Assembly (NCBI GenBank): GCA_041399065.1
Contig: JAWKTN010000007.1
Coordinates: forward strand, 62,001 to 126,000
Direction: 5' to 3'
DNA from: JAGQPD01 sp020426865
GTDB taxonomy: Bacteria > Planctomycetota > Planctomycetia > Pirellulales > Pirellulaceae
DNA length: 64,000 nucleotides
Shown here: positions 26,254-35,379 of the stretch, one piece after another
Numbering within the stretch: the first letter of the stretch is position 1
Layout: every line of letters begins with the position of its first letter
Program-made: the position numbers and the translations under genes
The notes under the pieces: generated by a model
Seen by the model: only the letters and a program-made list of their open reading frames with translations
Told to the model about the DNA's origin: nothing
The model's database searches: none

Positions 26254-27449
26254 TCATTTCTCCGGCAGGGTCTTCCGAGATACTCGATTCAGGGCAGCGC
26301 CAGCAACTGGTGGCCAAGGAGCGAATCGTGTACGTCGCGCCGGACTGGACGGACAGCGCTGTGAAGAAGCGTGCACACGGCTTCCTGTCGCTCGGCCACG
26401 ACTTGATTTGTTTCAGCTTCCGTCGAGATCGCTACTACGTTGGCAGCCAATGTGGATGGCGTAACATCGAGCTGGGCAGGAGCGAAGAGCGCCGGCTATG
26501 GAAACGGATCGCGACATGCATCCAGGCCGCAACCACCTTTCTCCGTCACGGCAAGGAACTCCGCCAAGCCACGGTAATCTACGCTCGGAATCTGGACCTG
26601 GCACTGCTGGCGTTGTGCATCAAAACGCTTTCGCGCAGTCGAGCGGTGTTGGTCTATGAAGTCTTGGACGTACATCCATTGTTGGCCAGTGAAGGATTTG
26701 GCGGGAAGCTGGCTCGCTGGTTGGAACGGATGGTGCTGCAACGTTGCAGGATCCTGGTCGTCAGTTCGCCGGCTTACCTGCGAGAGTACTTCATTCCGCG
26801 GCAGAAGTTTCAAGGCCACGCGTATGTCCTGGAAAACAAATGGCCGGGGGAGGGGGCCTTCGCTCCGGAGCGGCGTCCCAGGACAAGACCGCTCGTCAAG
26901 GAACCGGTTTGGACGATCGGGTGGCTGGGCAACATTCGATGTCCGCGGAGCCTAGAGCTCCTGAAGCAAGTCGCTGACATGCTACCGTCTCATGCCAGGA
27001 TCGTCTTGCGGGGCTGCACGTCCTTATTAGAGCGCCGCGCTTTGGAGACGGCGTTGCGTGGTCGTCACAATCTCATATTCGGCGGTGAATACATCGCGCC
27101 CGACGATCTTGCCGAAATCTACGCCCAAATTCACTTCAACTGGTGCGCCGACTTTTCCGATGGGCCCAATTCCCAATGGCTGATTCCCAATCGGGTCTAC
27201 GAAGGGGGGTTCTTTGGCGTACCAGCGTTGGCCGTCGAGGGCTCGGAAACCGCCACACTTGTCCAGAAACGACAATTGGGCGTCGTCCTGCCGGATGCCG
27301 AACCTGCCACCTTGTATCGCCTGTTGACTAAGATGGATCTTGATCAATACCGGTGCTTGCAGCAACGCCTGCAGCAGCAGCCGATTGCGAGCTTTATTGA
27401 TGAAGGTCAACTCCAAGAACTGATTGAACGTGCGACGACCCCGCGATGA
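26250..27449 (+). CDS. Glycosyltransferase (GT4-like)
   Basis: A 399-residue protein beginning at GTG 26250, which overlaps the stop of the previous gene (GTGA). Residues 27-34 read VYVAPDWT, then RAHGFLSLGHDLICFSFRRD, the start of a GT-B fold. Near the C-terminus RVYEGGFFGVPALAVEGSETA takes the place of the nucleotide-sugar binding part. It resembles ExoL-type glycosyltransferases of succinoglycan synthesis. It likely adds a further sugar to the repeat unit. The overlap with the following gene (ATGA) suggests translational coupling. Confidence 0.8.
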   Translation: MIISPAGSSEILDSGQRQQLVAKERIVYVAPDWTDSAVKKRAHGFLSLGHDLICFSFRRDRYYVGSQCGWRNIELGRSEERRLWKRIATCIQAATTFLRHGKELRQATVIYARNLDLALLALCIKTLSRSRAVLVYEVLDVHPLLASEGFGGKLARWLERMVLQRCRILVVSSPAYLREYFIPRQKFQGHAYVLENKWPGEGAFAPERRPRTRPLVKEPVWTIGWLGNIRCPRSLELLKQVADMLPSHARIVLRGCTSLLERRALETALRGRHNLIFGGEYIAPDDLAEIYAQIHFNWCADFSDGPNSQWLIPNRVYEGGFFGVPALAVEGSETATLVQKRQLGVVLPDAEPATLYRLLTKMDLDQYRCLQQRLQQQPIASFIDEGQLQELIERATTPR

Positions 27450-28813
27450 CTCTTGCTCCTTACCGTACCGCCTTGACCTTTTTCCTGCTGGCCGTCGCCT
27501 ACGCCGCGAGCCTCATCTACGATACACTGATTGTCCAAGAGTATCCGCAAATTCAAACGCTGCTCGGCGCGTCAATTGCGGCATGCTTTGCCGGAATGTT
27601 GGTACTGGTGCCTTATCCACGGCAGGTCCTGATGCCATTGCTCCTTTCATCCTGGCCATTGCATTTGTACTGCGCAAGCGTCCTATTTATCATCTGGGGG
27701 TTTCACGGCGGTTGGATGTTAGGTCAAGCGGCGTTTTACACACCGTTCGCCTATGCCATGTATCTGCTTCTTCCGTTGGTTCTGTTCCTCGACCGGCGGA
27801 CGTTCACCGCCTTTACCAAGATGGTCGGAGTGACGAGTGCTGGATTGGCATTGCCGTCATTCTGGGGTGCGATGGGACATCAACACCTGTTCGGAATACC
27901 GTTAAGATTGAAGTTTTCCTATTCCGATTTCTCTGGAATAATTGCCAGTGCCGGGCTATTTGAACACGCCGAAGGGCATGCGTTTCAAATGGCGATCGGA
28001 GCGCTTTGTTGCTACTATCTGCTGCGGTCTGGCGAGAAGGCGATCGTCTACGGGCCGTGCTTGCTGTTGACTCTGGCAGGACTCGTTATTTCGCAAGGGC
28101 GCGCCGTGATCCTGGGCCTGGTCATTGCTGGCTTCTTCGCTCTTCTTCCGGAGCTGTTTCGGCGCTCTCGGCCCATCTTCCTGGGGACACTGGCGGTCGT
28201 CCTGATCTTTCCCGTCTTGATCCTACCGCAGATCGCCAGCGTGCCGGGAGTTGGACGTTATCTCCGCGCCGAACGAGGCTTGTCCGGCCGGGAGGAAGCC
28301 TGGCAATTCGCACTGGCGGTCATCAAAGAGAAACCATGGACGGGGCATGGCTTTATGGCCTCGACGGAATTGACCGAGTTGGAGAGCAAACGCCTTCGGA
28401 AGTCTGGATTCAGCGGCGCAGGCACGACATTCCACAATACGTTTATTTCCAAATCGGTCGATCTCGGTTTGGCTGTTACCGGGGTCTATACTCTCCTCTA
28501 CCTCCTGCCACTGATTCGCATCTGTGTCTCCTCGCGTTATCGATATGAACAGGAGTTGCTCAGGAGCATGCTGTTGCTGACATTAACCGCTTCAATTTTT
28601 CGAGACTATAACATCGGTGGTATTCGGTCGACGGCGATGTTGAGTGCGGCGTTTCTGGGAGCCTGCAATTTGTGGCCAATGTTGTCGGAACGCGGATGGG
28701 GATTGCAAGATACGCGTTTCCACAACGCCCCGTCGATGTTTTGGCCCAACGGTGGGGACAGCGGTAGAATCGGCAAGGGGCCAGGGTTCCGACAGCTTCC
28801 TGTGTCACCATGA
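27446..28813 (+). CDS. O-antigen ligase/polymerase-like membrane protein (Wzy type)
   Basis: A 455-residue integral membrane protein with about ten or more predicted helices. A larger loop lies near 275-335 with the motif RGLSGREEAWQFALAVIKEK and GHGFMAS, followed by HNTFISKSVDLG, which is the H-N-x-F pattern common in Wzy/WaaL proteins. Such proteins polymerise or ligate undecaprenyl-linked units on the periplasmic side. The start overlaps the previous stop in ATGA. No Wzx flippase is visible in the window, so it must be encoded elsewhere. Confidence 0.85.
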   Translation: MTLAPYRTALTFFLLAVAYAASLIYDTLIVQEYPQIQTLLGASIAACFAGMLVLVPYPRQVLMPLLLSSWPLHLYCASVLFIIWGFHGGWMLGQAAFYTPFAYAMYLLLPLVLFLDRRTFTAFTKMVGVTSAGLALPSFWGAMGHQHLFGIPLRLKFSYSDFSGIIASAGLFEHAEGHAFQMAIGALCCYYLLRSGEKAIVYGPCLLLTLAGLVISQGRAVILGLVIAGFFALLPELFRRSRPIFLGTLAVVLIFPVLILPQIASVPGVGRYLRAERGLSGREEAWQFALAVIKEKPWTGHGFMASTELTELESKRLRKSGFSGAGTTFHNTFISKSVDLGLAVTGVYTLLYLLPLIRICVSSRYRYEQELLRSMLLLTLTASIFRDYNIGGIRSTAMLSAAFLGACNLWPMLSERGWGLQDTRFHNAPSMFWPNGGDSGRIGKGPGFRQLPVSP

Positions 28814-28843
28814 ACAATAGAACCGATAGGTAGCGGGCCCATT

Positions 28844-29950
28844 ATGCAAGACCCACACCCATGCACGCCAACCCAAGACCATACGGGGCAAGCGAAAGAT
28901 CACTGGCGAGCTGCTTGGACGCTGTGCGTCAAGGAGTTTATCTGGCGATATTTCGGCGATCTGAAGCCCACCAAACGGCCGATTTTCCTGTACGCGTCAC
29001 GTCGTAGCGGTAGCTCGTTGCTGATGGAGGTGCTCAGCGTCAATCGCGGCGTCACCTTTAGCGACCAACCGTTTTGTCTGTATACAGCCAGTTCAGCAAA
29101 CATCAATCGGCTGCCCCTCTTCCCTTACGGCCAGATTGCCTACCCGGATGCCGAAGAAGAACAGATGCTCTACCAGTACGTGGCAGCGTTGTTGCGGGGC
29201 GACATCAAGGCCAATGGCCCCTGGAAGTTGTGGAGCGATACGTTCCACTGGCGGAACAACAGAATTTGCCTGAAGATCACTGACGCCAAATCGATGATCG
29301 ACTGGTTCGATGCACGCTTTGAGCCGAATACGTTGGTTCTGACAAGACACCCGATTGCTCAAGCATTGTCGGTCGACAATGTCGGGTGGCTCTGCACCGG
29401 CAAAGGCCTCTTGCGAAATCCCACCTACGTACGTACCTGGCTGGACGGTGAACTACCATCATTCTGCTGGCAGATTTACCGCGACGGCTCCATGTTGGAA
29501 CGACGGGTGTTGGATTGGTGCCTGGAGAATCTGCCAATGCTGCGACAATTACCGCAACATCCGCATTGGTTGTTCGTCAGCTACGAGGACTTAATGACAC
29601 ATACGGTGGAGGTGATTGATGTGCTCTGTCAGAGGCTGGAATTGACGGATCGCGAGCGGATGTTAGCACGTATCCGTCGACCATCGCGATCAACTCGGCG
29701 CGAGTCCACTCCGGAACGAAAGCGAATGATCCGGCGAGGCGACCGCCAGCAGCTGCGAAGTTCGTGGAGACAGCATGTGAGCGATCAACAAGTCGACGCT
29801 TGTTTCCAACTGTTGGAACGCTTCGGCATTGACCTTTACTCCCGTGACTCGGACATGCCCGATGGCACAAGTGTCTGTCGAACCTCGTTTGGCCATGCTG
29901 CGACATGCTCGACGCCCGCAGAGCAGGCAATTGAGAAGACAGTACGATGA
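28844..29950 (+). CDS. Sulfotransferase
   Basis: A 368-residue protein with the PAPS-binding loop FLYASRRSGSSLLMEVLS (about 47-64) and a later LVLTRHPIAQALS near 166, typical of sulfotransferases. It would transfer sulfate to the polysaccharide repeat unit or a lipid. It lies 30 nt downstream of the Wzy-like gene and overlaps the next gene (ATGA), so it belongs to the EPS transcript. It differs clearly from the sulfotransferase at 21015, so the glycan may be sulfated at two positions. Confidence 0.85.
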   Translation: MQDPHPCTPTQDHTGQAKDHWRAAWTLCVKEFIWRYFGDLKPTKRPIFLYASRRSGSSLLMEVLSVNRGVTFSDQPFCLYTASSANINRLPLFPYGQIAYPDAEEEQMLYQYVAALLRGDIKANGPWKLWSDTFHWRNNRICLKITDAKSMIDWFDARFEPNTLVLTRHPIAQALSVDNVGWLCTGKGLLRNPTYVRTWLDGELPSFCWQIYRDGSMLERRVLDWCLENLPMLRQLPQHPHWLFVSYEDLMTHTVEVIDVLCQRLELTDRERMLARIRRPSRSTRRESTPERKRMIRRGDRQQLRSSWRQHVSDQQVDACFQLLERFGIDLYSRDSDMPDGTSVCRTSFGHAATCSTPAEQAIEKTVR

Positions 29951-31065
29951 GCGAAAACGAGCGAACAACACACTTTCGATGTCCGACGATCGCCGTTGTG
30001 GGTTGCGGCGCGGCGGCCCGGGAGTTCTGCCTTCCCCTGTTGCGACGCTACCCGGGCAGCGAAACCGCGGTGGTGCTCGTCGATCATTCGCAACAGCAGG
30101 CGGATTCAGTAGGACGAGAATTCGGCTTCACGCAGACTTGCACTGACTACCGTTGTTTGCCGTTTGCAGTCGATGCTGCGGTTGTGATGACTCCCCATAA
30201 CCTTCACGCGGAACAGGCAACGCACTTCCTTCGCAGCGGCTGTCACGTGTTTGTCGAAAAACCGATGGCGATGTCGCCACCACAGTCCGAGGAACTTGTC
30301 GCATCCGCAGCGTCCTGCGGTCGCATTCTGATGGTGAACAACTATCGCCGCCTATTTCCGTCATATCAACGTGTGCGTCAAGTGATTCAGTCCGGGACGC
30401 TTGGAAAGATCGATCGCGTATCCATCCGGGACGGCACGGAATTTGGTTGGAACAGTGCTTCATCGTTTTATTTTCGCGATCCCAGCGTGCGGGGAGTTTT
30501 ATTGGACCGCGGGGCACATACGATCGACGTAATCAACTGGTGGCTGGGCAAGTCGCCCCGGGTCGCAAAAGCGGAATGGGATGCTCACGGAGGCATTGAC
30601 GCCCGGATGGACGTGTTGTTGAACTACGAGCAGACGGAAGTGTCCACCAGGTTTGGTCGGTTTTATCGATTGGCGAACGACTATCGTATCGAATGTGAAG
30701 ATGGCATGATCAAAGGACGGTTGTTCGACTTTTCGCGACTAAGCATCACACGTCACGGTGTCACCGAAACGGTTGTCGCTGGCCCGGCTCGATCGCATAC
30801 AGACTATGCATGGCAATTGCTTGAAAACTTCATCGATGCGGTTTCTGGCCGCGCCGAACCGTTATTTCTGGCAGCTGACGTTGCACCGTCTATCCGCGTC
30901 ATCGACGAAGCATATCAGCTGGCGACTCGCTTCAATATGCCGTGGTACGACGACGATCCCAACATCGCGATGCTCACGCGCCGACACCAACCGCAGCATA
31001 CCAGCCCGTCGCACAGAGATGGCAACGACGAGGGCAAGGACGGAAGCGAGGGGAGTGCACGATGA
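29947..31065 (+). CDS. Gfo/Idh/MocA-family oxidoreductase
   Basis: A 372-residue protein with the N-terminal NAD(P)-binding VVGCGAAAREFCLPLL (16-31), the family motif EKPMAMS at about 104-110 and VLLDRGAHTIDVINWWLG at about 182-199. Such enzymes oxidise or epimerise sugars, for example UDP-sugar 3-dehydrogenases. It overlaps the sulfotransferase stop and the next epimerase start (ATGA on both sides), so it probably modifies a nucleotide sugar for this EPS. Confidence 0.9.
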   Translation: MSENERTTHFRCPTIAVVGCGAAAREFCLPLLRRYPGSETAVVLVDHSQQQADSVGREFGFTQTCTDYRCLPFAVDAAVVMTPHNLHAEQATHFLRSGCHVFVEKPMAMSPPQSEELVASAASCGRILMVNNYRRLFPSYQRVRQVIQSGTLGKIDRVSIRDGTEFGWNSASSFYFRDPSVRGVLLDRGAHTIDVINWWLGKSPRVAKAEWDAHGGIDARMDVLLNYEQTEVSTRFGRFYRLANDYRIECEDGMIKGRLFDFSRLSITRHGVTETVVAGPARSHTDYAWQLLENFIDAVSGRAEPLFLAADVAPSIRVIDEAYQLATRFNMPWYDDDPNIAMLTRRHQPQHTSPSHRDGNDEGKDGSEGSAR

Positions 31066-32108
31066 AGAAGGTATTAGTGACCGGTGCCGGCGGCTTTCTC
31101 GGCGGCTGGATCGTCGAAAGTTTTTTCCTGTCAGGCATTCCCGTCAAGGCCGGCATTCGCCGCTGGAACAGTGCCGTACGTCTGGCGCGACGTCCCGTGG
31201 ACGTTGTTCCTTGCGATGTATTGGCGCCAGAGCAATTGGACGCGGCGATGCACGATTGCGATGCGGTCGTGCATTGCGCGGTGGGCAATGAACGAGTCAC
31301 GGTTGATGGAACCCGGCAGGTAATGGACGCAGCCAAACGGGCTCGCCTGAATCGCGTCGTGCATGTCAGCTCCGTCGCGGTTTACGGAAAGGCAAGCGGG
31401 AAGATCGACGAACAGCATCCGCAACGGAGTCGCGGCAATACGTATGCGAAATATAAGATCGCCGCCGAGCGTGAAGCCCGGCATGCCATGGCACAGGGTC
31501 TTGCGGTTGCGATTCTTCGCCCCAGCATCGTATACGGTCCTTTCAGTACGGCCTGGACCGTGAGCTTCGCCAAGCGATTGACGAGCGGCTCGTGGGGGAC
31601 CATGGGGCCTCGCGCCGACGGATTGTGCAACTTGGTGTATGTGTCGGACGTTGTACAAGCCGTTTTCTGTGCTCTTCGCGAAGACCAGGCAGCGGGCGAG
31701 GCATTCAATGTAAATGGTCCGGAGATCATTACTTGGAATGAATTTTTTCAACGATTTAATGCGGCGTTACAACGCGAACCTCTGCGGCACGTCAGTCCAT
31801 TGCCGATTGCGCTGAAGGCGCATCTGTTAGGTCCGGTGCGCACCGCTGCCAAGCAACTCCTATCTCACTTCGGCCCCTGGGTGTTTCGGCTCCATGCCCA
31901 AAGCGCCTCGGCGGCCAAGTACATGAAAGCGACCGAATCACTCTTGAAGATGACCCCCACAAGCGAACAGCTTAAGCTCTATGCAGTTCGAGCCGAGTAT
32001 GACATCAACAAAGCGCGCGAAACGTTAGGATACGCGCCATTGGTTGGTGTCGATCAAGGATTGCGGTTTTGCACCGAGTGGTTACGTCAGCAGATGCTGA
32101 TCGATTGA
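31062..32108 (+). CDS. NAD-dependent epimerase/dehydratase (nucleotide-sugar enzyme)
   Basis: A 348-residue short-chain enzyme with the Rossmann motif VTGAGGFLGGWI (6-17), VHVSSVAVYGKAS (100-112) and the catalytic YxxxK in NTYAKYKIAAE (about 126-136). It would epimerise, dehydrate or reduce a nucleotide sugar. The ATG at 31062 overlaps the preceding stop. It is the last gene of the plus-strand EPS run, which is followed by 296 nt without a gene. Confidence 0.88.
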   Translation: MKKVLVTGAGGFLGGWIVESFFLSGIPVKAGIRRWNSAVRLARRPVDVVPCDVLAPEQLDAAMHDCDAVVHCAVGNERVTVDGTRQVMDAAKRARLNRVVHVSSVAVYGKASGKIDEQHPQRSRGNTYAKYKIAAEREARHAMAQGLAVAILRPSIVYGPFSTAWTVSFAKRLTSGSWGTMGPRADGLCNLVYVSDVVQAVFCALREDQAAGEAFNVNGPEIITWNEFFQRFNAALQREPLRHVSPLPIALKAHLLGPVRTAAKQLLSHFGPWVFRLHAQSASAAKYMKATESLLKMTPTSEQLKLYAVRAEYDINKARETLGYAPLVGVDQGLRFCTEWLRQQMLID

Positions 32109-32404
32109 ATCGCGGGGGGGACAAACCAACGCAAAGCAACCCGCGTTTCCCATAGCTCCAGCCGTGTCCCAAGCACAATCGTTCGGTTGGCGATGGCCAA
32201 GACAGGCAAGAATGCCAAGTCGGTTGGACACGGCGGAACAACACGGGTCACGTGGACTACGGCCAACGCCAAGGCAGCCCGGGTTTCCCCTGGGCCGGCC
32301 CGAGTTCAAATGTCGGAGGTTGTACACAACGCTGGCGGGTCGGCTGAAGCTATGTTTCGCTTGCCTGCGAGAGGCAGCACCATTGCGTCACAATAGATTG
32401 ATTC
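32109..32404. repeat. Structured intergenic region with inverted and imperfect direct repeats
   Basis: GCCGTGTCC (32161-32169) and GGACACGGC (32226-32234) form a 9-bp inverted repeat around 56 nt. An imperfect direct repeat of about 25 nt (32127-32151 and 32263-32289, both beginning CCAACGC and ending GTTTCCC) surrounds it. It lies between convergent genes, so it may carry transcription ends, but no T-run terminator was seen. Confidence 0.45.
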
Positions 32405-33256
32405 CTAACCACGTTCCCGGACGACGCGCATGCCAAAGTGAAAATTCCAGCTTTCGGGCTTCGTGTCGCCACGGTTGGCAGAACGACAGACCGCTGGTGC
32501 ATTTACCCAGCACCCACCCCGGACAACGCGAGTGGTCCCGGCACTCGGCCCTTGCGGGTCCGACGTTCCATCCGCTCCGTATTCTCCGTACCAATCTGCA
32601 CACCATTCCCAGACATTTCCGTGCATGTCGAACAGCCCCCAGGCATTCGGCGCAAACGACGCAACGGTGGTGGTCTCATCGCGAAACACCCCGACCTTCC
32701 CGTGCCCATAGGTCTCTCGTCCGTCAAAATTCGCGTCGTCACTGCTGATCGTGTCGCCAACGGAAAAGGGTCCGATCGTCCCGGCACGGCAGGCATACTC
32801 CCACTCGGCCTCGGTCGGCAGCCGGTACCGTTTCCCCTCTTTTTCACTCAACCGTCGACAAAACTCAACGGCCTCACTCCAGGGGATGGTCTCGACGGGA
32901 TGATCATCCCCCTCGATGAAGCTGGGGTTATCGTCCATCAACTCCAACCATTGCGCCTGCGTAACTTCTGTCGTCGCCATGTAGAACGGCGTAGTGATCC
33001 GCACTCGATGCTGACGTTCCACCGCGCGTCGCCCTCGTTCGCTGTTTGGGCTGCCCATCGTGAATTCGCCGGGGGGAATTAATCGCAACCGTATCCCCAA
33101 GGAGTTCGTAATTTCCACTGGCGTGTTAAGGTTGCTGGCAGCATTCTCTTGTAGAGCTTGCGATTCACTTAACGACAGTGAAGGGGTCGTCTTCGATCGA
33201 AAACAACCTTGTAGCGCCAGCAACAGGAAGAACACAGTGACCATCCAACGATGCAT
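32405..33256 (-). CDS. SUMF1/formylglycine-generating-enzyme-family lipoprotein
   Basis: A 283-residue protein with a lipoprotein signal (LQGC, Cys 18) and the SUMF1 fold: FTMGSPNSE (66-74), YMATTEVTQAQW, RLPTEAEWEYACRAGT, GNVWEWCADWYGEY and a C-terminal RVVRGGCW. Known formylglycine-generating enzymes have two active-site cysteines five residues apart in this last block; here they are eight apart (GGC and VC), so sulfatase activation is not assured. Planctomycetes have many such proteins, often as ligand-binding or regulatory domains. GGGAGGAG six bases before the ATG supports the start. A sulfatase gene is not adjacent. Confidence 0.85.
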   Translation of the reverse strand: MHRWMVTVFFLLLALQGCFRSKTTPSLSLSESQALQENAASNLNTPVEITNSLGIRLRLIPPGEFTMGSPNSERGRRAVERQHRVRITTPFYMATTEVTQAQWLELMDDNPSFIEGDDHPVETIPWSEAVEFCRRLSEKEGKRYRLPTEAEWEYACRAGTIGPFSVGDTISSDDANFDGRETYGHGKVGVFRDETTTVASFAPNAWGLFDMHGNVWEWCADWYGEYGADGTSDPQGPSAGTTRVVRGGCWVNAPAVCRSANRGDTKPESWNFHFGMRVVRERG

Positions 33257-33336
33257 AATTCGCTCCTCCCGTACTTGATTAATCCTGGCATGTCGTACAC
33301 GTATGTCGTCACCATCACCCTATACCCATACGTTGG

Positions 33337-35244
33337 TCACTTGAAAGGCGACAGATCGCGCGAGGGCAGGGGCCATAACGTCAGGATATTCCTTCCGTGA
33401 TCGAGGCTCTGGAACGGGCCGATCACCGCATTTTGCTTCGCATACTCCACTCCCAACAGATCCACACCTGGGATGGCATCGGCTGCATTCATGCGTGACC
33501 GGAGTTCAACGTCGCTGGGAATTGACAAAGTCAATACGAGTTCTTGTGGCGCCACGGCCACCGCGCACACTTCCTCCACATTACCGCTAACGCCAGGCGT
33601 CATCTGCTGCCATTGAGCCAATGACATGCGTGGCATATGCCGATCGTTCAATTCGAAATCTTCCGTTGGCGTCTTTTCCATAAAGGAGCGCAGCAGTGAC
33701 GCGGAAGCCCCACCCCACGGATTCAGAAGGTACTTGCCGGGACGGCCAAACAGGTTGCCCTCAACACGATTGCCGATAGCGGTTGGACCTGGATACGGCA
33801 GGTTGACGTGCCCCGCGTCGTTGTCATCAAATGTGTTGTTTCGCAAAACGAGATCGGAACACGCCGCCCGGTGTCGGTTCGTCGCCTGGCGATGGAATGA
33901 ACCGAAACGACGGCAACCAAACACCAAGTTGTGCACGAATTGAATCCGAGAAGCGTCGAGTGTTGCCAAGCCATCTGCCTGGTCCAAAGAAGAGTCCAAC
34001 GTTGCCCGTGTACCACAGAGAACGTTGTTGTCGATCTGCAACGGGCCAGTGCCCAGTTCGATCAAGACGGCGCTACCTCGATTGTTCATGATGACGTTGC
34101 GAGAGATGACGGCTTGAGTGAAGGTGTTGTCGAGCCAAATTCCGTAGGCCTCGTTATCACGGACAAGATTGCCTTCGATACGACCAGAAACGAAGTGGTG
34201 CATTTTGATTCCGGCAGCCTCCGGGGCAGTGTGCCCATTCGTGTTGTTTCGTTCAATGACGTTACCAAGAATGACGGACTGTTCACTTCGCATGCCGGCA
34301 ATGCCACAACAGCCATTGTCGCTTACAATATTATTGGCAATCAGGTGGAAGCCGGTTGTCCGTGGAGTCGGTTGTCGACCATCCAAATCGACCGGACCTT
34401 CGTACCCACAGTCGATACCAATCGCTTTCGCATAGCGCACGGTGTTTCCCTCGATCAACCAATGATGCCCCGCACGACATCCCAACGCACCGGCCTGCGG
34501 CGAATCGCTTTGCCAGAAGTGATCGGGAAATTGATTGGCACAGTGCTCCATTATGAAACCTCGCACATGAATATATCCCAAACCTCGCCGCAATGGCGCA
34601 AAGATGCGGTGGCGTACGGCGACTTCCACCAGGCGCTGTTCCAGCGACACATCGCCGTCGGGAGGATGGATAACGATCGATTCGCCTCCGGGCTCGGCCA
34701 TCCAGGTAGCGCGGTTCGCCGCGAGCGCGGACCATTGGCTCACTTCGCGCAACGGTCGGCCGTCAACAAACAGTTGCCCCAGCGTCAAGCGGGATCCACC
34801 CGGGGAACATTTCAGTAGTGTACGAAATGGATTGCGCGTCTGCCCCGCAAAGAGACCAGGATCAAGCTTGGCCCGAAGAATCTCCTCGCTGCCGGGCACC
34901 TGGTGCCACGTCGCGTGCCACTGCTCCGATCCGCGAATCACGACTCGCTCACCAGGGGCAGCCATATAGACGATGGGTCGACCGCTTACTCCGCCCCGTG
35001 CGGGCGCGACCCGCTCGCGATAAATCCCGCCGAACACCAGGACAATGTCCCCCGGCTCGGCGCGCTGCGCGGCCGCATTGATGGTCTTCAACGGGGCCGA
35101 CTTCGTCCCTTCATTCCCGTCCGCTGCCGCCTCATGCTGCCGATGCACCACCCATTCCCTGGCCAACACGTCGGGCGACGCCGTCCCCACAAGAATTGTT
35201 GTTACGATTGCGACACGCGACCCACGACAGAATCCGTACAACAT
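33337..35244 (-). CDS. Right-handed parallel beta-helix protein (DUF1565-like), exported
   Basis: A 635-residue secreted protein: signal peptide ending near PDVLAREW, then GTKSAPLKTINAAAQRAEPGDIVLV (about 45-69), which is the DUF1565/pectate-lyase-like opening, and many short repeats of the type NNIVSDNGCCGIAGM, GNVIERNNTNG and RNVIMNNRGSA that form the coils of a beta-helix. Proteins of this type bind or cut polysaccharides. It is divergent from the methyltransferase gene and may cut or remodel the EPS; no catalytic residues were assigned. Confidence 0.85.
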   Translation of the reverse strand: MLYGFCRGSRVAIVTTILVGTASPDVLAREWVVHRQHEAAADGNEGTKSAPLKTINAAAQRAEPGDIVLVFGGIYRERVAPARGGVSGRPIVYMAAPGERVVIRGSEQWHATWHQVPGSEEILRAKLDPGLFAGQTRNPFRTLLKCSPGGSRLTLGQLFVDGRPLREVSQWSALAANRATWMAEPGGESIVIHPPDGDVSLEQRLVEVAVRHRIFAPLRRGLGYIHVRGFIMEHCANQFPDHFWQSDSPQAGALGCRAGHHWLIEGNTVRYAKAIGIDCGYEGPVDLDGRQPTPRTTGFHLIANNIVSDNGCCGIAGMRSEQSVILGNVIERNNTNGHTAPEAAGIKMHHFVSGRIEGNLVRDNEAYGIWLDNTFTQAVISRNVIMNNRGSAVLIELGTGPLQIDNNVLCGTRATLDSSLDQADGLATLDASRIQFVHNLVFGCRRFGSFHRQATNRHRAACSDLVLRNNTFDDNDAGHVNLPYPGPTAIGNRVEGNLFGRPGKYLLNPWGGASASLLRSFMEKTPTEDFELNDRHMPRMSLAQWQQMTPGVSGNVEEVCAVAVAPQELVLTLSIPSDVELRSRMNAADAIPGVDLLGVEYAKQNAVIGPFQSLDHGRNILTLWPLPSRDLSPFK

Positions 35245-35280
35245 AACACCTCGCGGAATTACACACCTTCATCCGTTGAT

Positions 35281-35286
35281 TATAAT
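35281..35286 (+). promoter_or_regulatory. Possible -10 box for the methyltransferase gene
   Basis: TATAAT is present 94 nt upstream of the methyltransferase ATG, in the divergent region after the beta-helix gene. The -35 position carries no good consensus. Confidence 0.3.
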
Positions 35287-35379
35287 GGAAAACTTGTCCC
35301 ACGGAGGACCACTCGAACCGAAAAGCTGCCGGCAGAATTCACGTATCAAAAACACTCTTTCCTCAACCGCAAAGTCCCG

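Noticed and set aside
32405..33256. SUMF1 protein as the ToxD counterpart of a toxoflavin cluster
   Set aside because: It is an exported lipoprotein on the opposite strand, 11 kb from the ribA module, so the link is not supported.
33931..34818. Long plus-strand frame within the beta-helix gene
   Set aside because: Antisense shadow of a gene with clear signal peptide and repeat structure.
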